Of a stretch of 64,000 bases of DNA, positions 17,377 through 25,891 are shown piece after piece. A program made the position numbers and the translations under genes. Numbering within the stretch: position 1 is the stretch's first letter; every line of letters starts with the position of its first letter. The stretch is from Thermogutta sp039793925 (GTDB taxonomy: Bacteria > Planctomycetota > Planctomycetia > Pirellulales > Thermoguttaceae): NCBI RefSeq assembly GCF_039793925.1, contig NZ_JBAMME010000130.1:100164-164163 (forward strand), read 5' to 3'. Under the pieces are notes generated by a model that searched no databases, was not told the DNA's origin, and saw only the letters and a list, made by a program, of their open reading frames with translations.

Positions 17377-18916
17377 CTCCAAAAACGGTCCGAAAAGAAA
17401 CGAATTTCCCCGGCCGGGGCACGCCTCCGCGGTGCCGCGTGAACGGATTCGCCTAGTGCGGGATCTACCGATCCGACCGGGGCGACCGGTTCTCTACTGG
17501 ATGGGCGTCCAGCATCGTTTGAGCTGGAATTTCGCTCTGGATCGGGCGCTCGAAATCGCGGAAGCCTGCCATTCCCCGCATTTGCTGCTTGTGGAGACGC
17601 TGGCCCCGTTTCAGCGGTTGACCATCCGGCATTTGCATTTCTGGTGGGATGCTGTCTGCGAGCATGCCAGTGCTCTCTCGGCATGGGGCCGGAATTTCGT
17701 CGCAGGCTGTCCCCGAAGCTGGGAAGGCTTCTTGGAGCGACTTGTTGTCGCTGCATCGCACTGCGCGGCTCTCATCGTGGATGAGTTTCCTTATCACGAC
17801 TACCGACAGCTCCTCAACCAATTGGGCGAGAGAGCACAGTGCCGAGTGGAGGCGGTCGATTCCTGCGGGCTGCTACCCCTTGCGGTTCATCCCAGATGTT
17901 TTTCTACCGCCCGAGGTTTCCGCCGCGTCGTCCAGGAACTTCTTCCCCATTGGCTGCGGCAACTCCCTGATCCCAGACCGCTCTCCGATCGATGGCAGCG
18001 AACACAACCCATTGGGAACGAGCAGTGGTGGCCGCCGGTTACCCCAGAAGAGGTGCCAGAGTTGTTGGCAGGTTCATCAAGCGTTGATCTTGCGTGGATA
18101 GATCACGCCGTACCACCTGTCCGGGAGCGGGGCGGTTCGAAGGCAGCCCATGCCCGCTGGACTTATTTTCTGGCACACAAAATCGAACATTACGACAGCC
18201 AGCGCAATCATCCCGATGCCGAAGCGACCAGCGGTTTGTCCAGCTATCTTCACTTCGGAGTGATTTCCCCGCACGAATTGGTTCGCGACATTTTCCACCT
18301 CGCAGATGAGCTGGGCCGGTGCAAGAACAACTATCATCGTTTATCAGATGCCGAAAAGCATGCGACGAAAAACTGGTGGGGGCTTCCTTCAGGATTGGCT
18401 GAATTCCTGGATCAACTTCTGGTGTGGCGAGAAATTGGGTTCAATTTCTGTGCCTTCCAACGGGAATACAAGTGCTGGAATTCTCTTCCGGAATGGGCGA
18501 GGCGGACGCTCACCAAACATCACAGCGACCCCCGCCCCAAAACGTACACCGAGGCACAATTGGCGCATTCTGCTACCGAAGATGTGCTCTGGAACGCAGC
18601 CCAAACCGAACTGCGCGAGCACGGACGGATACACAACTATCTGAGGATGCTCTGGGGTAAAAAAATTCTGGAGTGGTCACCCACTCCAGAATCGGCACTT
18701 GAGACCATGATCGAGTTAAACGATCGATACGCCCTGGACGGCTGTGATCCTAACTCCTACACGGGAATCTGCTGGATCCTTGGCCGTTATGACCGCCCGT
18801 GGGGTCCCGAGAGACCCATTTTCGGCACCGTGCGTTACATGAGTACCGCCAGTGCAATGCGAAAACTTCGCCTCACCGCCTATCTTCAGAAATATGGCTC
18901 AGCAACCGGCGGTTGA
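17357..18916 (+). CDS. phrB: Class II deoxyribodipyrimidine photolyase
   Basis: Light-driven FAD enzyme that splits cyclobutane pyrimidine dimers. The C-terminal FAD-binding half carries the class II signatures: HFGVISPHELVRD, NYLRMLWGKKILEWS, and the run from LDGCDPNSYTGI through RPWGPERPIFGTVRYMS. The N-terminal half (PVLYWMGVQHRLSWNFALD) matches the Rossmann-type antenna domain. 519 aa is slightly longer than usual, partly from the basic N-terminal extension. The start lies within the repeat beside the assembly gap: ATG 17357 or the in-frame ATG 17369 could serve, and the true 5' end should be confirmed on a closed assembly. It converges on the DUF1598 gene. Confidence 0.93.
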   Translation: MKQKMSLSKNGPKRNEFPRPGHASAVPRERIRLVRDLPIRPGRPVLYWMGVQHRLSWNFALDRALEIAEACHSPHLLLVETLAPFQRLTIRHLHFWWDAVCEHASALSAWGRNFVAGCPRSWEGFLERLVVAASHCAALIVDEFPYHDYRQLLNQLGERAQCRVEAVDSCGLLPLAVHPRCFSTARGFRRVVQELLPHWLRQLPDPRPLSDRWQRTQPIGNEQWWPPVTPEEVPELLAGSSSVDLAWIDHAVPPVRERGGSKAAHARWTYFLAHKIEHYDSQRNHPDAEATSGLSSYLHFGVISPHELVRDIFHLADELGRCKNNYHRLSDAEKHATKNWWGLPSGLAEFLDQLLVWREIGFNFCAFQREYKCWNSLPEWARRTLTKHHSDPRPKTYTEAQLAHSATEDVLWNAAQTELREHGRIHNYLRMLWGKKILEWSPTPESALETMIELNDRYALDGCDPNSYTGICWILGRYDRPWGPERPIFGTVRYMSTASAMRKLRLTAYLQKYGSATGG

Positions 18917-18951
18917 TCCGATGCTCCCCGTCTTTTTGATGACCCGTTCAA

Positions 18952-20340
18952 TCAATCCCACCACCAGACATCGTTGGGCACGTCAACCTTGACGCTCTGT
19001 TTGGTTTTCTGGACCTCGCCTTTCTCATCGGGGAGCAGATTTTCAGATTGGAGGGCTTCCTCCGGTTCGATCTGGACCCCGCCACCCACCGGTGTGCTCA
19101 CGCGGCCAGGCCGTATGACAGCGGTGACAGCCGACTCAGCCATCTTGGGTGCGGGATACACGCGAACGGGGAATTTCTTCTCATCTCGGAAAAATTCCAT
19201 CTTCCATTGGGCCCGCCCGTAATAGTCCTGCTTCTGCATGTAGGCTGCGACCACCGCCATATCGATGAGGTTTCGCAATTCGGCATACACGGGAACGCGG
19301 GCCGCCAATTGCGGGTAGTTCTTGGTGAAACTGGTGGTGAATGCCTTGCTGGCCAGGCTCGCTGCCGAGGCGCTCTTGCGTTCCCCGCTCGCCGTCACAA
19401 GTTCGTCTTCGCCCACCAACTTGACCCCTTCACCCACCAGTTCCAACGCCGATCCGTCGTCGGTGACACGCAGGCATTGATAATCGGGAACAAAGTACCA
19501 CCGGAAAAGTTGATTGGAAGACACCGATGAGGAGAGGGCCCGATCGACGAAACTCACCAATCGGACCGGAGGCCGCTCCAAACCAATTCCGATCAATTTC
19601 ATCCGATAGTCAGCCTCTACCAAAACATGGGCAAAATGTGTATCCGGCGGCACTCCCATAATCGTGATCTGATGCATACCCAAGCTCTGCTTGACACCCG
19701 CTACCATTCTTGCCGCCACTTCTTGCTCCCTTCCGGGCGGGAAAAAGCTCCCCATGCTCCGCAAGAACTCCTGCATCCGCGCGAGTCCTTCCTGAGTCGG
19801 ATCGATGGAGCAACCGATGACAGCCGGTCCTTCACCATCCGGCGGATACGCCCGCAATGCTGTCACCAGGTCCTGGAGCTGAATCACAGGCCGGCCTGTT
19901 GTCAGTCCCACCACATGCCCGGTCGGATCCTCAACCCAACCTTCGGCAGGCCCGGCCAATACAATGTCGCCACTTTCCGGATAAAGGAACACATAGCGAA
20001 TCCGCTGTAAGCCAGCCAGATACTTCATCTCATCGGACAACGCCCCTTGCTGGCGGATGATCGCCCGTTCCAATCGCGGAAGCGAAACTTTCCGCAATTT
20101 GCTGAAGCGGGCAATGTCGGGAGGGAGGGTACTGCGGGCGGCCGCAATCCTGTCCCGCATCATTTGGCCGGTCGGATCAGAAACCACCTGTGTGCGGAGC
20201 ACACCATCAGGGCTCACGACCACGCCTGCCATGCCGGCGTTCTGATTCTGCTGGGCCAAACTTCTGCCGACGAGCCCACCCCAGGATAGGAGCAGGACAA
20301 TGCTCAACACCAGGCCTGCACGAAAAGCTGAGCGATACAT
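18952..20340 (-). CDS. DUF1598 exported protein
   Basis: About 462 aa with a signal peptide (LVLSIVLLLSWGGLVGRSLA) and a body matching my memory of the planctomycete DUF1598 family; the biochemical role is unknown. Recognisable blocks are LRKVSLPRLERAII, GLQRIRYVFLYPESGDIVLA, GCSIDPTQEGLARMQEFL and AHVLVEADYRMKLIGIGLE. The start at 20340 is set by GGAGAGGAG just upstream rather than two in-frame ATGs further out. The C-terminal end has a polar tail finishing in DVWWWD. It stands alone, divergent from fmt. Confidence 0.85.
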   Translation of the reverse strand: MYRSAFRAGLVLSIVLLLSWGGLVGRSLAQQNQNAGMAGVVVSPDGVLRTQVVSDPTGQMMRDRIAAARSTLPPDIARFSKLRKVSLPRLERAIIRQQGALSDEMKYLAGLQRIRYVFLYPESGDIVLAGPAEGWVEDPTGHVVGLTTGRPVIQLQDLVTALRAYPPDGEGPAVIGCSIDPTQEGLARMQEFLRSMGSFFPPGREQEVAARMVAGVKQSLGMHQITIMGVPPDTHFAHVLVEADYRMKLIGIGLERPPVRLVSFVDRALSSSVSSNQLFRWYFVPDYQCLRVTDDGSALELVGEGVKLVGEDELVTASGERKSASAASLASKAFTTSFTKNYPQLAARVPVYAELRNLIDMAVVAAYMQKQDYYGRAQWKMEFFRDEKKFPVRVYPAPKMAESAVTAVIRPGRVSTPVGGGVQIEPEEALQSENLLPDEKGEVQKTKQSVKVDVPNDVWWWD

Positions 20341-20708
20341 GAGACTCCTCTCCATCATTAGTGCTAACGCACCCAAAAAGTCGTATCAATCCGGCAAACG
20401 ATCGGATAACAGCAGCCCAAATGGTTTAGAGACCGCGTTGCCTTGTTTAGTTCCAGAACCCCAAACCGTTCGCCGCGAGTGGCCCTCACCTGGGATCATA
20501 CTCGATAATAATTGGGCAACATAGGCAAAGCAAGCAAGCGCCGTGGATTTATCCACAGACCGCTCGTTCCGTCGGAAAAACGTCCCCACCCTATTCGCCG
20601 CTCCCCCTTCAGACTGATGACTGGACACCTTGTGGCATCCCACGAAACAATAAGAAATTCCGATTCCCAGCGGCGCGGTAACTCTCGAGATAGAGGCGGC
20701 GCGGTCTG
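20341..20708. other. Intergenic region between divergent genes
   Basis: 368 bp that must contain promoters for the DUF1598 gene (minus) and fmt (plus). It carries one perfect DnaA-box sequence TTATCCACA at 20549-20557, embedded in the palindrome GTGGATTTATCCAC at 20543-20556. A single box is not an origin. No ORF or RNA gene is convincing. Confidence 0.5.
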
Positions 20709-21746
20709 ATGCGGCTGATCATGATTGGTACAGGTCCGTTCGGCGTTCCCACGTTTGAGGAACTCTACCGCACCCATCACTCGGTGGTGTGTTTGGTAAC
20801 CGCCCCGCTCGTTCGCCGGGGAAAACCAGTTCCTCCCAGTCCGCTCCGGGAAATCGCCCTCGCACACGGCACACCGATTTTCGATCCCGAGGACATCAAC
20901 GCTCCATCTTCTCGAGAGTTTCTGGCCAGCCAGGACGCCGACTTACTCGTCGTTTGCGACTATGGACAAATTCTAGCCCCTGAGACACTCGCCACAGCGC
21001 GATTGGGGGGGATCAACCTCCATGCTTCTTTACTGCCCAAATATCGGGGTGCAGCGCCGATCAATTGGGCCATTTATCACGGTGAAAAAACGACCGGGGT
21101 GAGCGTCATCCACATGACCCCGCAGGTCGATGCCGGGCCCATCATAGCCCAGGGCGAGATCGAAATCCTCCCCGATGAAACGGCCCCTCAACTCGAACAG
21201 CGGCTCGCCAAGCTGGGCGCCTGGTTTGTTCGCCGAGCCCTGGACAACCTAGAAGCGGGACTCCTGGAGGCCCTGCCCCAGGATCCTCGTCAGGCTTCCC
21301 GGGCGCCCCGGCTGAAAAAATCCGATGGTCTAGTGGACTGGACTCGGCCTGCGGATGCCATTCGTAATCAGGTGCGAGCTATGGAACCCTGGCCTAAAAC
21401 GTTCACCTACTGGCACCGGCCGGACAAGCCCCCACTCCAAATCATTCTGGGCCCTGTTTCCACGACCAGCGAAATCCCGGCGGAAGCCCAGCCTGGGACG
21501 GTCGTCAGGGCCGACAAATCAGGGATCGTGGTGGCCGCCGGCCAGGGCGGAGTCGTAATCACACAACTGCAACCCGCGGGGAAACGCATGATGTCGGCCG
21601 ACGAGTTCCTGCGTGGTTACCGACTCCAACCCGGAGATCGCTTCGGGCCTCCGGAAGAACCTTCCAAACTCACTCCATCCGCCGGCTCAGAAAACACCGC
21701 GCAGCATACGGTTGAGGTTGATGAGGGACGTTCAGAAGTCACTTGA
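20709..21746 (+). CDS. fmt: Methionyl-tRNA formyltransferase
   Basis: Transfers a formyl group from 10-formyl-THF to initiator Met-tRNA. 345 aa. Seen: Rossmann N-terminus (MRLIMIGTGPFGVPTFEEL), the catalytic block NLHASLLPKYRGAAPINWAI with the Asn/His pair, HMTPQVDAGPIIAQ with the catalytic Asp, and the C-terminal OB-fold (GTVVRADKSGIVVAAGQG). A 40-residue polar tail extends beyond the usual end. Its last 8 bases overlap the stop end of the anti-sigma-like gene on the other strand. The usual partner def is not adjacent. Confidence 0.96.
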   Translation: MRLIMIGTGPFGVPTFEELYRTHHSVVCLVTAPLVRRGKPVPPSPLREIALAHGTPIFDPEDINAPSSREFLASQDADLLVVCDYGQILAPETLATARLGGINLHASLLPKYRGAAPINWAIYHGEKTTGVSVIHMTPQVDAGPIIAQGEIEILPDETAPQLEQRLAKLGAWFVRRALDNLEAGLLEALPQDPRQASRAPRLKKSDGLVDWTRPADAIRNQVRAMEPWPKTFTYWHRPDKPPLQIILGPVSTTSEIPAEAQPGTVVRADKSGIVVAAGQGGVVITQLQPAGKRMMSADEFLRGYRLQPGDRFGPPEEPSKLTPSAGSENTAQHTVEVDEGRSEVT

Positions 21747-22704
21747 TGGAGACCTGCTCGACCACCGACTGAAGAGAGGTACGTTCCCAGGTCACCACAG
21801 CAGACTGGGGAACGAACTGGACGTGGCCATCGGCGAATAACCAGTTCTCTCCCCTTCCCATGTGGTTCCACGACCGACTCCCACATACGCCGAACACGCG
21901 TGCATCACGCCAAATGACCGTGGTGGGAAGACCGCCCACTTCGCCATTAATTTGTGCCGAGGAAGGACTCAAGCAAAGCGGGACACATGCATATCCCCAT
22001 TGAGCTGCACGGTTGGCGACCTCGGTTGATCCCTGCGCGTCTTGCCCCACTTTTTTCACGGACCAACCCGGACAATACTGCGGCACGTAACCGAAATGTT
22101 GCAGGGAAACCAAGGTGACACCGGATGCCGGGACATCTTGCCCACTACTTATCGCGGCCAGACCCACTTCCGGGTAAAGCGTGTGGTAATGACCCAGCGC
22201 GGTGTAGAGACGGTGAAGGTTTTCCTGGCAGGCGACAACCTGATGGTGGAATCGAGTCTCCACCAGAGCAGGAAGCAGAAGGGCCGCCAACAAGAAACCG
22301 ACGACACAACTGGCCAGAAGATCAAGAAGCGACCACGAAGACCGCTCGCCCGCCCAATAGTCGCCCAGCGGTGCCCATTGGAAGCCGAACTTGCCTGAGC
22401 GTCGGCCCACTTCGGACGCGCTCCGCGAGCTGGCAGATATCACTGCCGCACCGCCCCGCCCATTTTGCCGAGCCTGGCACTCGCGTTCCCGAGCGACCAG
22501 GGCACAGGTACGGGCGACCAAACGGGCCGGTGGTATCCAGTCTTCCCGGGTTTTGTCGAGAACTTCGAAAAACTCCTTTAACTGTCGGACACGCCGCCGT
22601 AATCCTGGCCGCTGAGCCAATTCCGCTTCCAGTTGCTCGCGCTCCTCTTCTTCCAGGGCATTGAGGAGGTAGCCGATTAACTGGGCTTCCAGATGGTCAG
22701 GCAT
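21739..22704 (-). CDS. Anti-sigma-like / DUF1559 pseudopilin-like hybrid membrane protein
   Basis: 321 aa and an unusual architecture. Residues 1-75 form a helical anti-sigma-like domain (LIGYLLNALEEEEREQLEAE, then LRRRVRQLKEFFEVL) without zinc ligands. A single transmembrane helix spans about 126-149 (ASCVVGFLLAALLLPALVET). After it, VVACQENLHRLYTALGHYH closely parallels the CQNNLKQLGLALHNYH region of DUF1559 pseudopilins, and the end has HMGRGENWLFADGHVQFV, the H-X9/10-DG signature of that family. So the cytoplasmic part probably holds the sigma factor and the outer part is pseudopilin-like. It overlaps the sigma gene by 8 bases (ATGCCTGA), so the two are translationally coupled. Confidence 0.85.
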   Translation of the reverse strand: MPDHLEAQLIGYLLNALEEEEREQLEAELAQRPGLRRRVRQLKEFFEVLDKTREDWIPPARLVARTCALVARERECQARQNGRGGAAVISASSRSASEVGRRSGKFGFQWAPLGDYWAGERSSWSLLDLLASCVVGFLLAALLLPALVETRFHHQVVACQENLHRLYTALGHYHTLYPEVGLAAISSGQDVPASGVTLVSLQHFGYVPQYCPGWSVKKVGQDAQGSTEVANRAAQWGYACVPLCLSPSSAQINGEVGGLPTTVIWRDARVFGVCGSRSWNHMGRGENWLFADGHVQFVPQSAVVTWERTSLQSVVEQVSIK

Positions 22705-23446
22705 GGCTTGGCGACTGAGGAAGCTTCAAATGGTGTTCGAGTTTACGAATTGCGGAATGCAGACGACTTTTGACAGTCCCCACCGGAATATTCAGAATCT
22801 CCGCGGCCTCTCGGTACTTGAGGCCCTGGTAGTACACCAGAAGGATCACCTCCCGCAGAGCAGCCGGCAACTGTTCCATTGCCTGTCGTACATCCTCTTT
22901 ACGTTCGCTGAGCTCAAGTCGTTCTCCGGGGTCAAGCTCCGTCCCCTCAACAATGTCCACCAGAGCACCCGATTCATTCTCGGCCAGTTGGCCAAAGGTT
23001 CGCTGATCCAAACTCACCAAGCGATGACGCCGGCTCCGGCGCTGTGCATCAATAGCCTGGTTTGTGGCGACTGCATACAACCACGGGCGAAACCGTCGCC
23101 CTGCATCAAATTGATGACACTTGCGGTGCACCTGAAGAAAAGTAGCCTGGAAGGCGTCCTCGGCCATTTCCGGATCGCGCAAGTATTGGCACAAGTAATT
23201 GAACAATTCGCGTTCGTACCGGCGGACCAGCTCCTCAAATGCCTGCGGAGAACCGGTCATCTGGTACTCGCGAATGAGGTCTTCGTCCGACCACTCCGGC
23301 CGGGGAGGCCCTTGACCTTCCCAATCGTGCTGTCCAGCGAGCGCGTCCATTTTCATTACGGCTTTTCGAGAGAATACGTTCGGCAACCGTCCGCGACGGC
23401 GGAGAACCGAACGAGCTCGCTTGCGAAATTTTCGGACACAGATCAT
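22697..23446 (-). CDS. ECF-type RNA polymerase sigma factor
   Basis: Sigma-70 family factor of about 249 aa. Region 2 (FEELVRRYERELFNYLCQYL, MAEDAFQATFLQVH, FRPWLYAVATNQAIDAQRR) and region 4 (LPAALREVILLVYYQGLKYR, AAEILNIPVGTVKSRLHSAI) are complete, with a 35-residue basic N-terminal extension. The ATG at 23446 is preferred because AGGAG lies 8 bases upstream; an ATG at 23356 just before the first helix lacks a ribosome-binding site. The 3' end overlaps the hybrid anti-sigma gene, the standard layout for a sigma factor with its membrane regulator. It may autoregulate from the region upstream of 23446. Confidence 0.95.
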   Translation of the reverse strand: MICVRKFRKRARSVLRRRGRLPNVFSRKAVMKMDALAGQHDWEGQGPPRPEWSDEDLIREYQMTGSPQAFEELVRRYERELFNYLCQYLRDPEMAEDAFQATFLQVHRKCHQFDAGRRFRPWLYAVATNQAIDAQRRSRRHRLVSLDQRTFGQLAENESGALVDIVEGTELDPGERLELSERKEDVRQAMEQLPAALREVILLVYYQGLKYREAAEILNIPVGTVKSRLHSAIRKLEHHLKLPQSPSHA

Positions 23447-23860
23447 TGTACACACTCCTGCCAAGAAGCGCTAAGTTCATTTCCGGCGGGCCATTTTTGA
23501 GAGGGCTGCCTCTCCTAAAGCAAATGCAGGGCCAATTTGAATGCTGCCTCGCCCGGGAAATCTTAGATGCACAAGCAAGTTATTTCGCAACAATGACTTA
23601 CGCTAATAACTGAAATTCCGACCAGGCGACCAAAATACAGGTCGGACGGCCGCCAAAAACCTTCCGCCCGCGGTTGCCCACGGAATTCCGTGGGTGTTGC
23701 TTGTCGACCGACCCAGGAACGGACCCCCGAAAGAGGGGCACGCGCAAGCTGTTTCGGTTGTTGCGGAGGGGTATTTTATCGACTAAAGTAGTTGCGGCGT
23801 TTCCACCAAAGGGACGAGCCTTCCCCAGAAAGCAAATGTTCTTTTAATGGAGGACTTGGA
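23447..23860. other. Intergenic region between divergent genes
   Basis: 414 bp between the sigma factor gene (minus) and a Gfo/Idh/MocA gene (plus). It contains the 18-bp perfect palindrome at 23677-23694. No RNA gene or ORF is convincing. Confidence 0.5.
23677..23694. promoter_or_regulatory. 18-bp perfect palindrome (possible operator)
   Basis: CCCACGGAATTCCGTGGG reads the same on both strands. It lies 166 bp upstream of the Gfo/Idh/MocA start, with no T-run after it, so it looks more like a dimeric-regulator site than a terminator. Confidence 0.35.
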
Positions 23861-25222
23861 ATGCCTGGCCATCAAAACAGAGTGAAGCGCCGCGACTTCC
23901 TCAAAACGGCAGGCCTCGGTGTGGCAGCCGGAACTGCGGCCATTCCGGACCTAATCTCACCCCGAGCCCTTGCATCCAACGGCAAGCCCGGCGCGAATGA
24001 GCGAATCCGCGTTGCCCATATCGGTATGGGCGGCAGGGGACGAGGGCTGTACGGCGAAATGAGAGGACTCCGGGAAGCCGGCTTGTGTGAGCATGTGGCC
24101 GTGTGCGATGTCGATGACAAGCGACTTGAAGAGGCATCCAAGATTGTTGGTCCCCAGGCCGATGTCTACCGCGACTATCGCTACATCCTTGAGCGGAAAG
24201 ACGTGGATGCCGTGGTGATCGCAACACCTGATCACTGGCACGGCGTGCAATTCGTGCATGCTGCGGAATGTGGCAAACATATCTATTGCGAGAAACCTGC
24301 TTGCTGCACCATCGAAGAAGGCAAGGCCATGATCGAGGCGGCCCGGCGGAATAAGATCGCCAGCCAGATTGGGTCGCAGGGCCGGTCGCAACCTGAGGCG
24401 TACCTGGCTCATCGATATCTGGTCAATGGGAACATTGGGCGGGTGTATCGCGTCGATTGCTGGCATTACCCGAGCCCCGTCGATAAAAGCCACACCCCCG
24501 ATTCCGACCCGCCGCCGGAGTTGGATTGGGATTTGTGGCTCGGCCCGCTGCGCTGGCGACCCTACAACAAGCGGTATCTGCACGGGGTCTTTCGCTGGCT
24601 ATTGGAATCGGGTGGCGGACAGATTCGTGACCGCGGAGCCCATGTCATGAGCTGCGCGATGTGGTGGCTCGGAGCGGATGGTACAGGTCCCGTGGAAGTC
24701 GAAGCCACGGGAACTCCCCCTGAAGAAGGTCTTTGGGATTCCTGTGTGGAGATGAAAGTTACCTACGTTTTTAAGAATCCTGACTGGATTCTCACGTGGA
24801 ACCAGCCTGGCGAACCCGTACCGCCGGAGGAACGCACGGGGAAAGAACCCGGCGGCAAAATCCTCCGGCCGGGCTACGGCGCCGTCTATCGGGGTGAGAA
24901 AGGCACCATGGTTCACTGGGGCGGTGATGGGGGGACCTGGGTGGAAAAGAAGGTTCGCGAGTGGGTTCCGCCACCAGGCGCCAAGGATGTCTACAAAAGC
25001 CCCGGCCATTTCGAAGACTGGTTCGAAGGTATCCGCATCGGCAAGAAAACGATCATGAACGTTGAAGCTGGTGTGGGAGTCGCCTTCCTCTGCATCCTGG
25101 GAAATCTCTCTTACATGCTGGGGCGAAAGCTGCACTGGGATCCAGTCAAACAAGAGATTATCGGTGACGAGCAAGCGCGACGCCTGATGGTGCGTCCCCA
25201 ACGTCACCCTTACCATCTGTAA
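23861..25222 (+). CDS. Tat-exported Gfo/Idh/MocA family oxidoreductase
   Basis: NAD(P)-dependent sugar or polyol dehydrogenase of about 453 aa. A twin-arginine signal (VKRRDFLKTAGLGVAAGTAA) directs the folded enzyme out of the cytoplasm. The Rossmann fold begins at IRVAHIGMGGRGRG; DAVVIATPDHWHG and the catalytic-lysine motif CEKPACC follow, and the C-terminal domain is the beta-sheet half that shapes the active site. GGAGGA at good spacing fixes ATG 23861. A HEAT-repeat gene follows 79 bp later and may be co-transcribed. The substrate cannot be read from the sequence; the nearby glycosidases suggest a sugar. Confidence 0.92.
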   Translation: MPGHQNRVKRRDFLKTAGLGVAAGTAAIPDLISPRALASNGKPGANERIRVAHIGMGGRGRGLYGEMRGLREAGLCEHVAVCDVDDKRLEEASKIVGPQADVYRDYRYILERKDVDAVVIATPDHWHGVQFVHAAECGKHIYCEKPACCTIEEGKAMIEAARRNKIASQIGSQGRSQPEAYLAHRYLVNGNIGRVYRVDCWHYPSPVDKSHTPDSDPPPELDWDLWLGPLRWRPYNKRYLHGVFRWLLESGGGQIRDRGAHVMSCAMWWLGADGTGPVEVEATGTPPEEGLWDSCVEMKVTYVFKNPDWILTWNQPGEPVPPEERTGKEPGGKILRPGYGAVYRGEKGTMVHWGGDGGTWVEKKVREWVPPPGAKDVYKSPGHFEDWFEGIRIGKKTIMNVEAGVGVAFLCILGNLSYMLGRKLHWDPVKQEIIGDEQARRLMVRPQRHPYHL

Positions 25223-25301
25223 TCGGAACAGGTGATCAAAAATCACCCTTGGTTTACGACTCGAAAACCAACAGCACAGCGAGAGATAAGGGGAAAGAAC
25301 A

Positions 25302-25886
25302 ATGGAACAACTGACGGTTGAGAAACTGATTGAGCTGCTCAAATCGTCGGATCCGTTTGTCCGACGTGATGCCTGGCTTGCCGCGGGGCCCCTCGGCGCC
25401 AGCGCCCTCCGTCCCCTGGCGGATCTTGCCACTACAGGAGAGCTGGAAATCTCCCGCGCGGCGAACCGTGGTATGTGGCAGATTGTTCGCTACGTCGGAG
25501 CGCCCGGACGAGAAGAATTTCGCCGTCCCGTGGTGGAAACCCTTGGCGAAATGGTGGGCGATACTCGGCTTCCCGTTCAGCTCCGACGCGATATCGTATG
25601 GATGCTGTCAGAGATCATCAAGGATGAGGAGATCGATCAGGCGTCGGCTTTGCCATTGCTCCTTGATGCCGACCTCGGTGAAGACGTACGGATGGCCTTG
25701 CAACGCGTTGCCGGCCCCAACGCAATTGGCGTCCTCAAGGCAGGATTCGCCCAGTCGCAGGGTGAACACAGGACGGCCATCGCCTGCTCACTGCGTAAGT
25801 GTGGCATCGCCATTGATGAACCGCCCTGCCCGAAGCTCGTCCCGCGCAAGACCACCGCAGTAAAACCCGTCGGACGTGATGCGTAG
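25302..25886 (+). CDS. HEAT-repeat-like protein
   Basis: 194 aa with helical repeats of HEAT/armadillo type (VEKLIELLKSSDPFVRRDAW, LRPLADLATTGELEISRAA, REEFRRPVVETLGEMVGDTR, LPVQLRRDIVWMLSEIIKDE). Such repeats act as protein-binding scaffolds. There is no signal peptide. It sits just after the Tat-exported dehydrogenase, and genes of this kind follow Gfo/Idh/MocA genes in other planctomycetes as I recall, so a shared unit is plausible. AAGGGGA precedes the ATG. It converges on the htrA-like gene with only 5 bp between stops. Confidence 0.82.
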   Translation: MEQLTVEKLIELLKSSDPFVRRDAWLAAGPLGASALRPLADLATTGELEISRAANRGMWQIVRYVGAPGREEFRRPVVETLGEMVGDTRLPVQLRRDIVWMLSEIIKDEEIDQASALPLLLDADLGEDVRMALQRVAGPNAIGVLKAGFAQSQGEHRTAIACSLRKCGIAIDEPPCPKLVPRKTTAVKPVGRDA

Positions 25887-25891
25887 GGCGT

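Noticed and set aside
20549..20557. DnaA box as a replication-origin signal
   Set aside because: A single box with no A/T-rich unwinding region and no dnaA, dnaN or parAB nearby.
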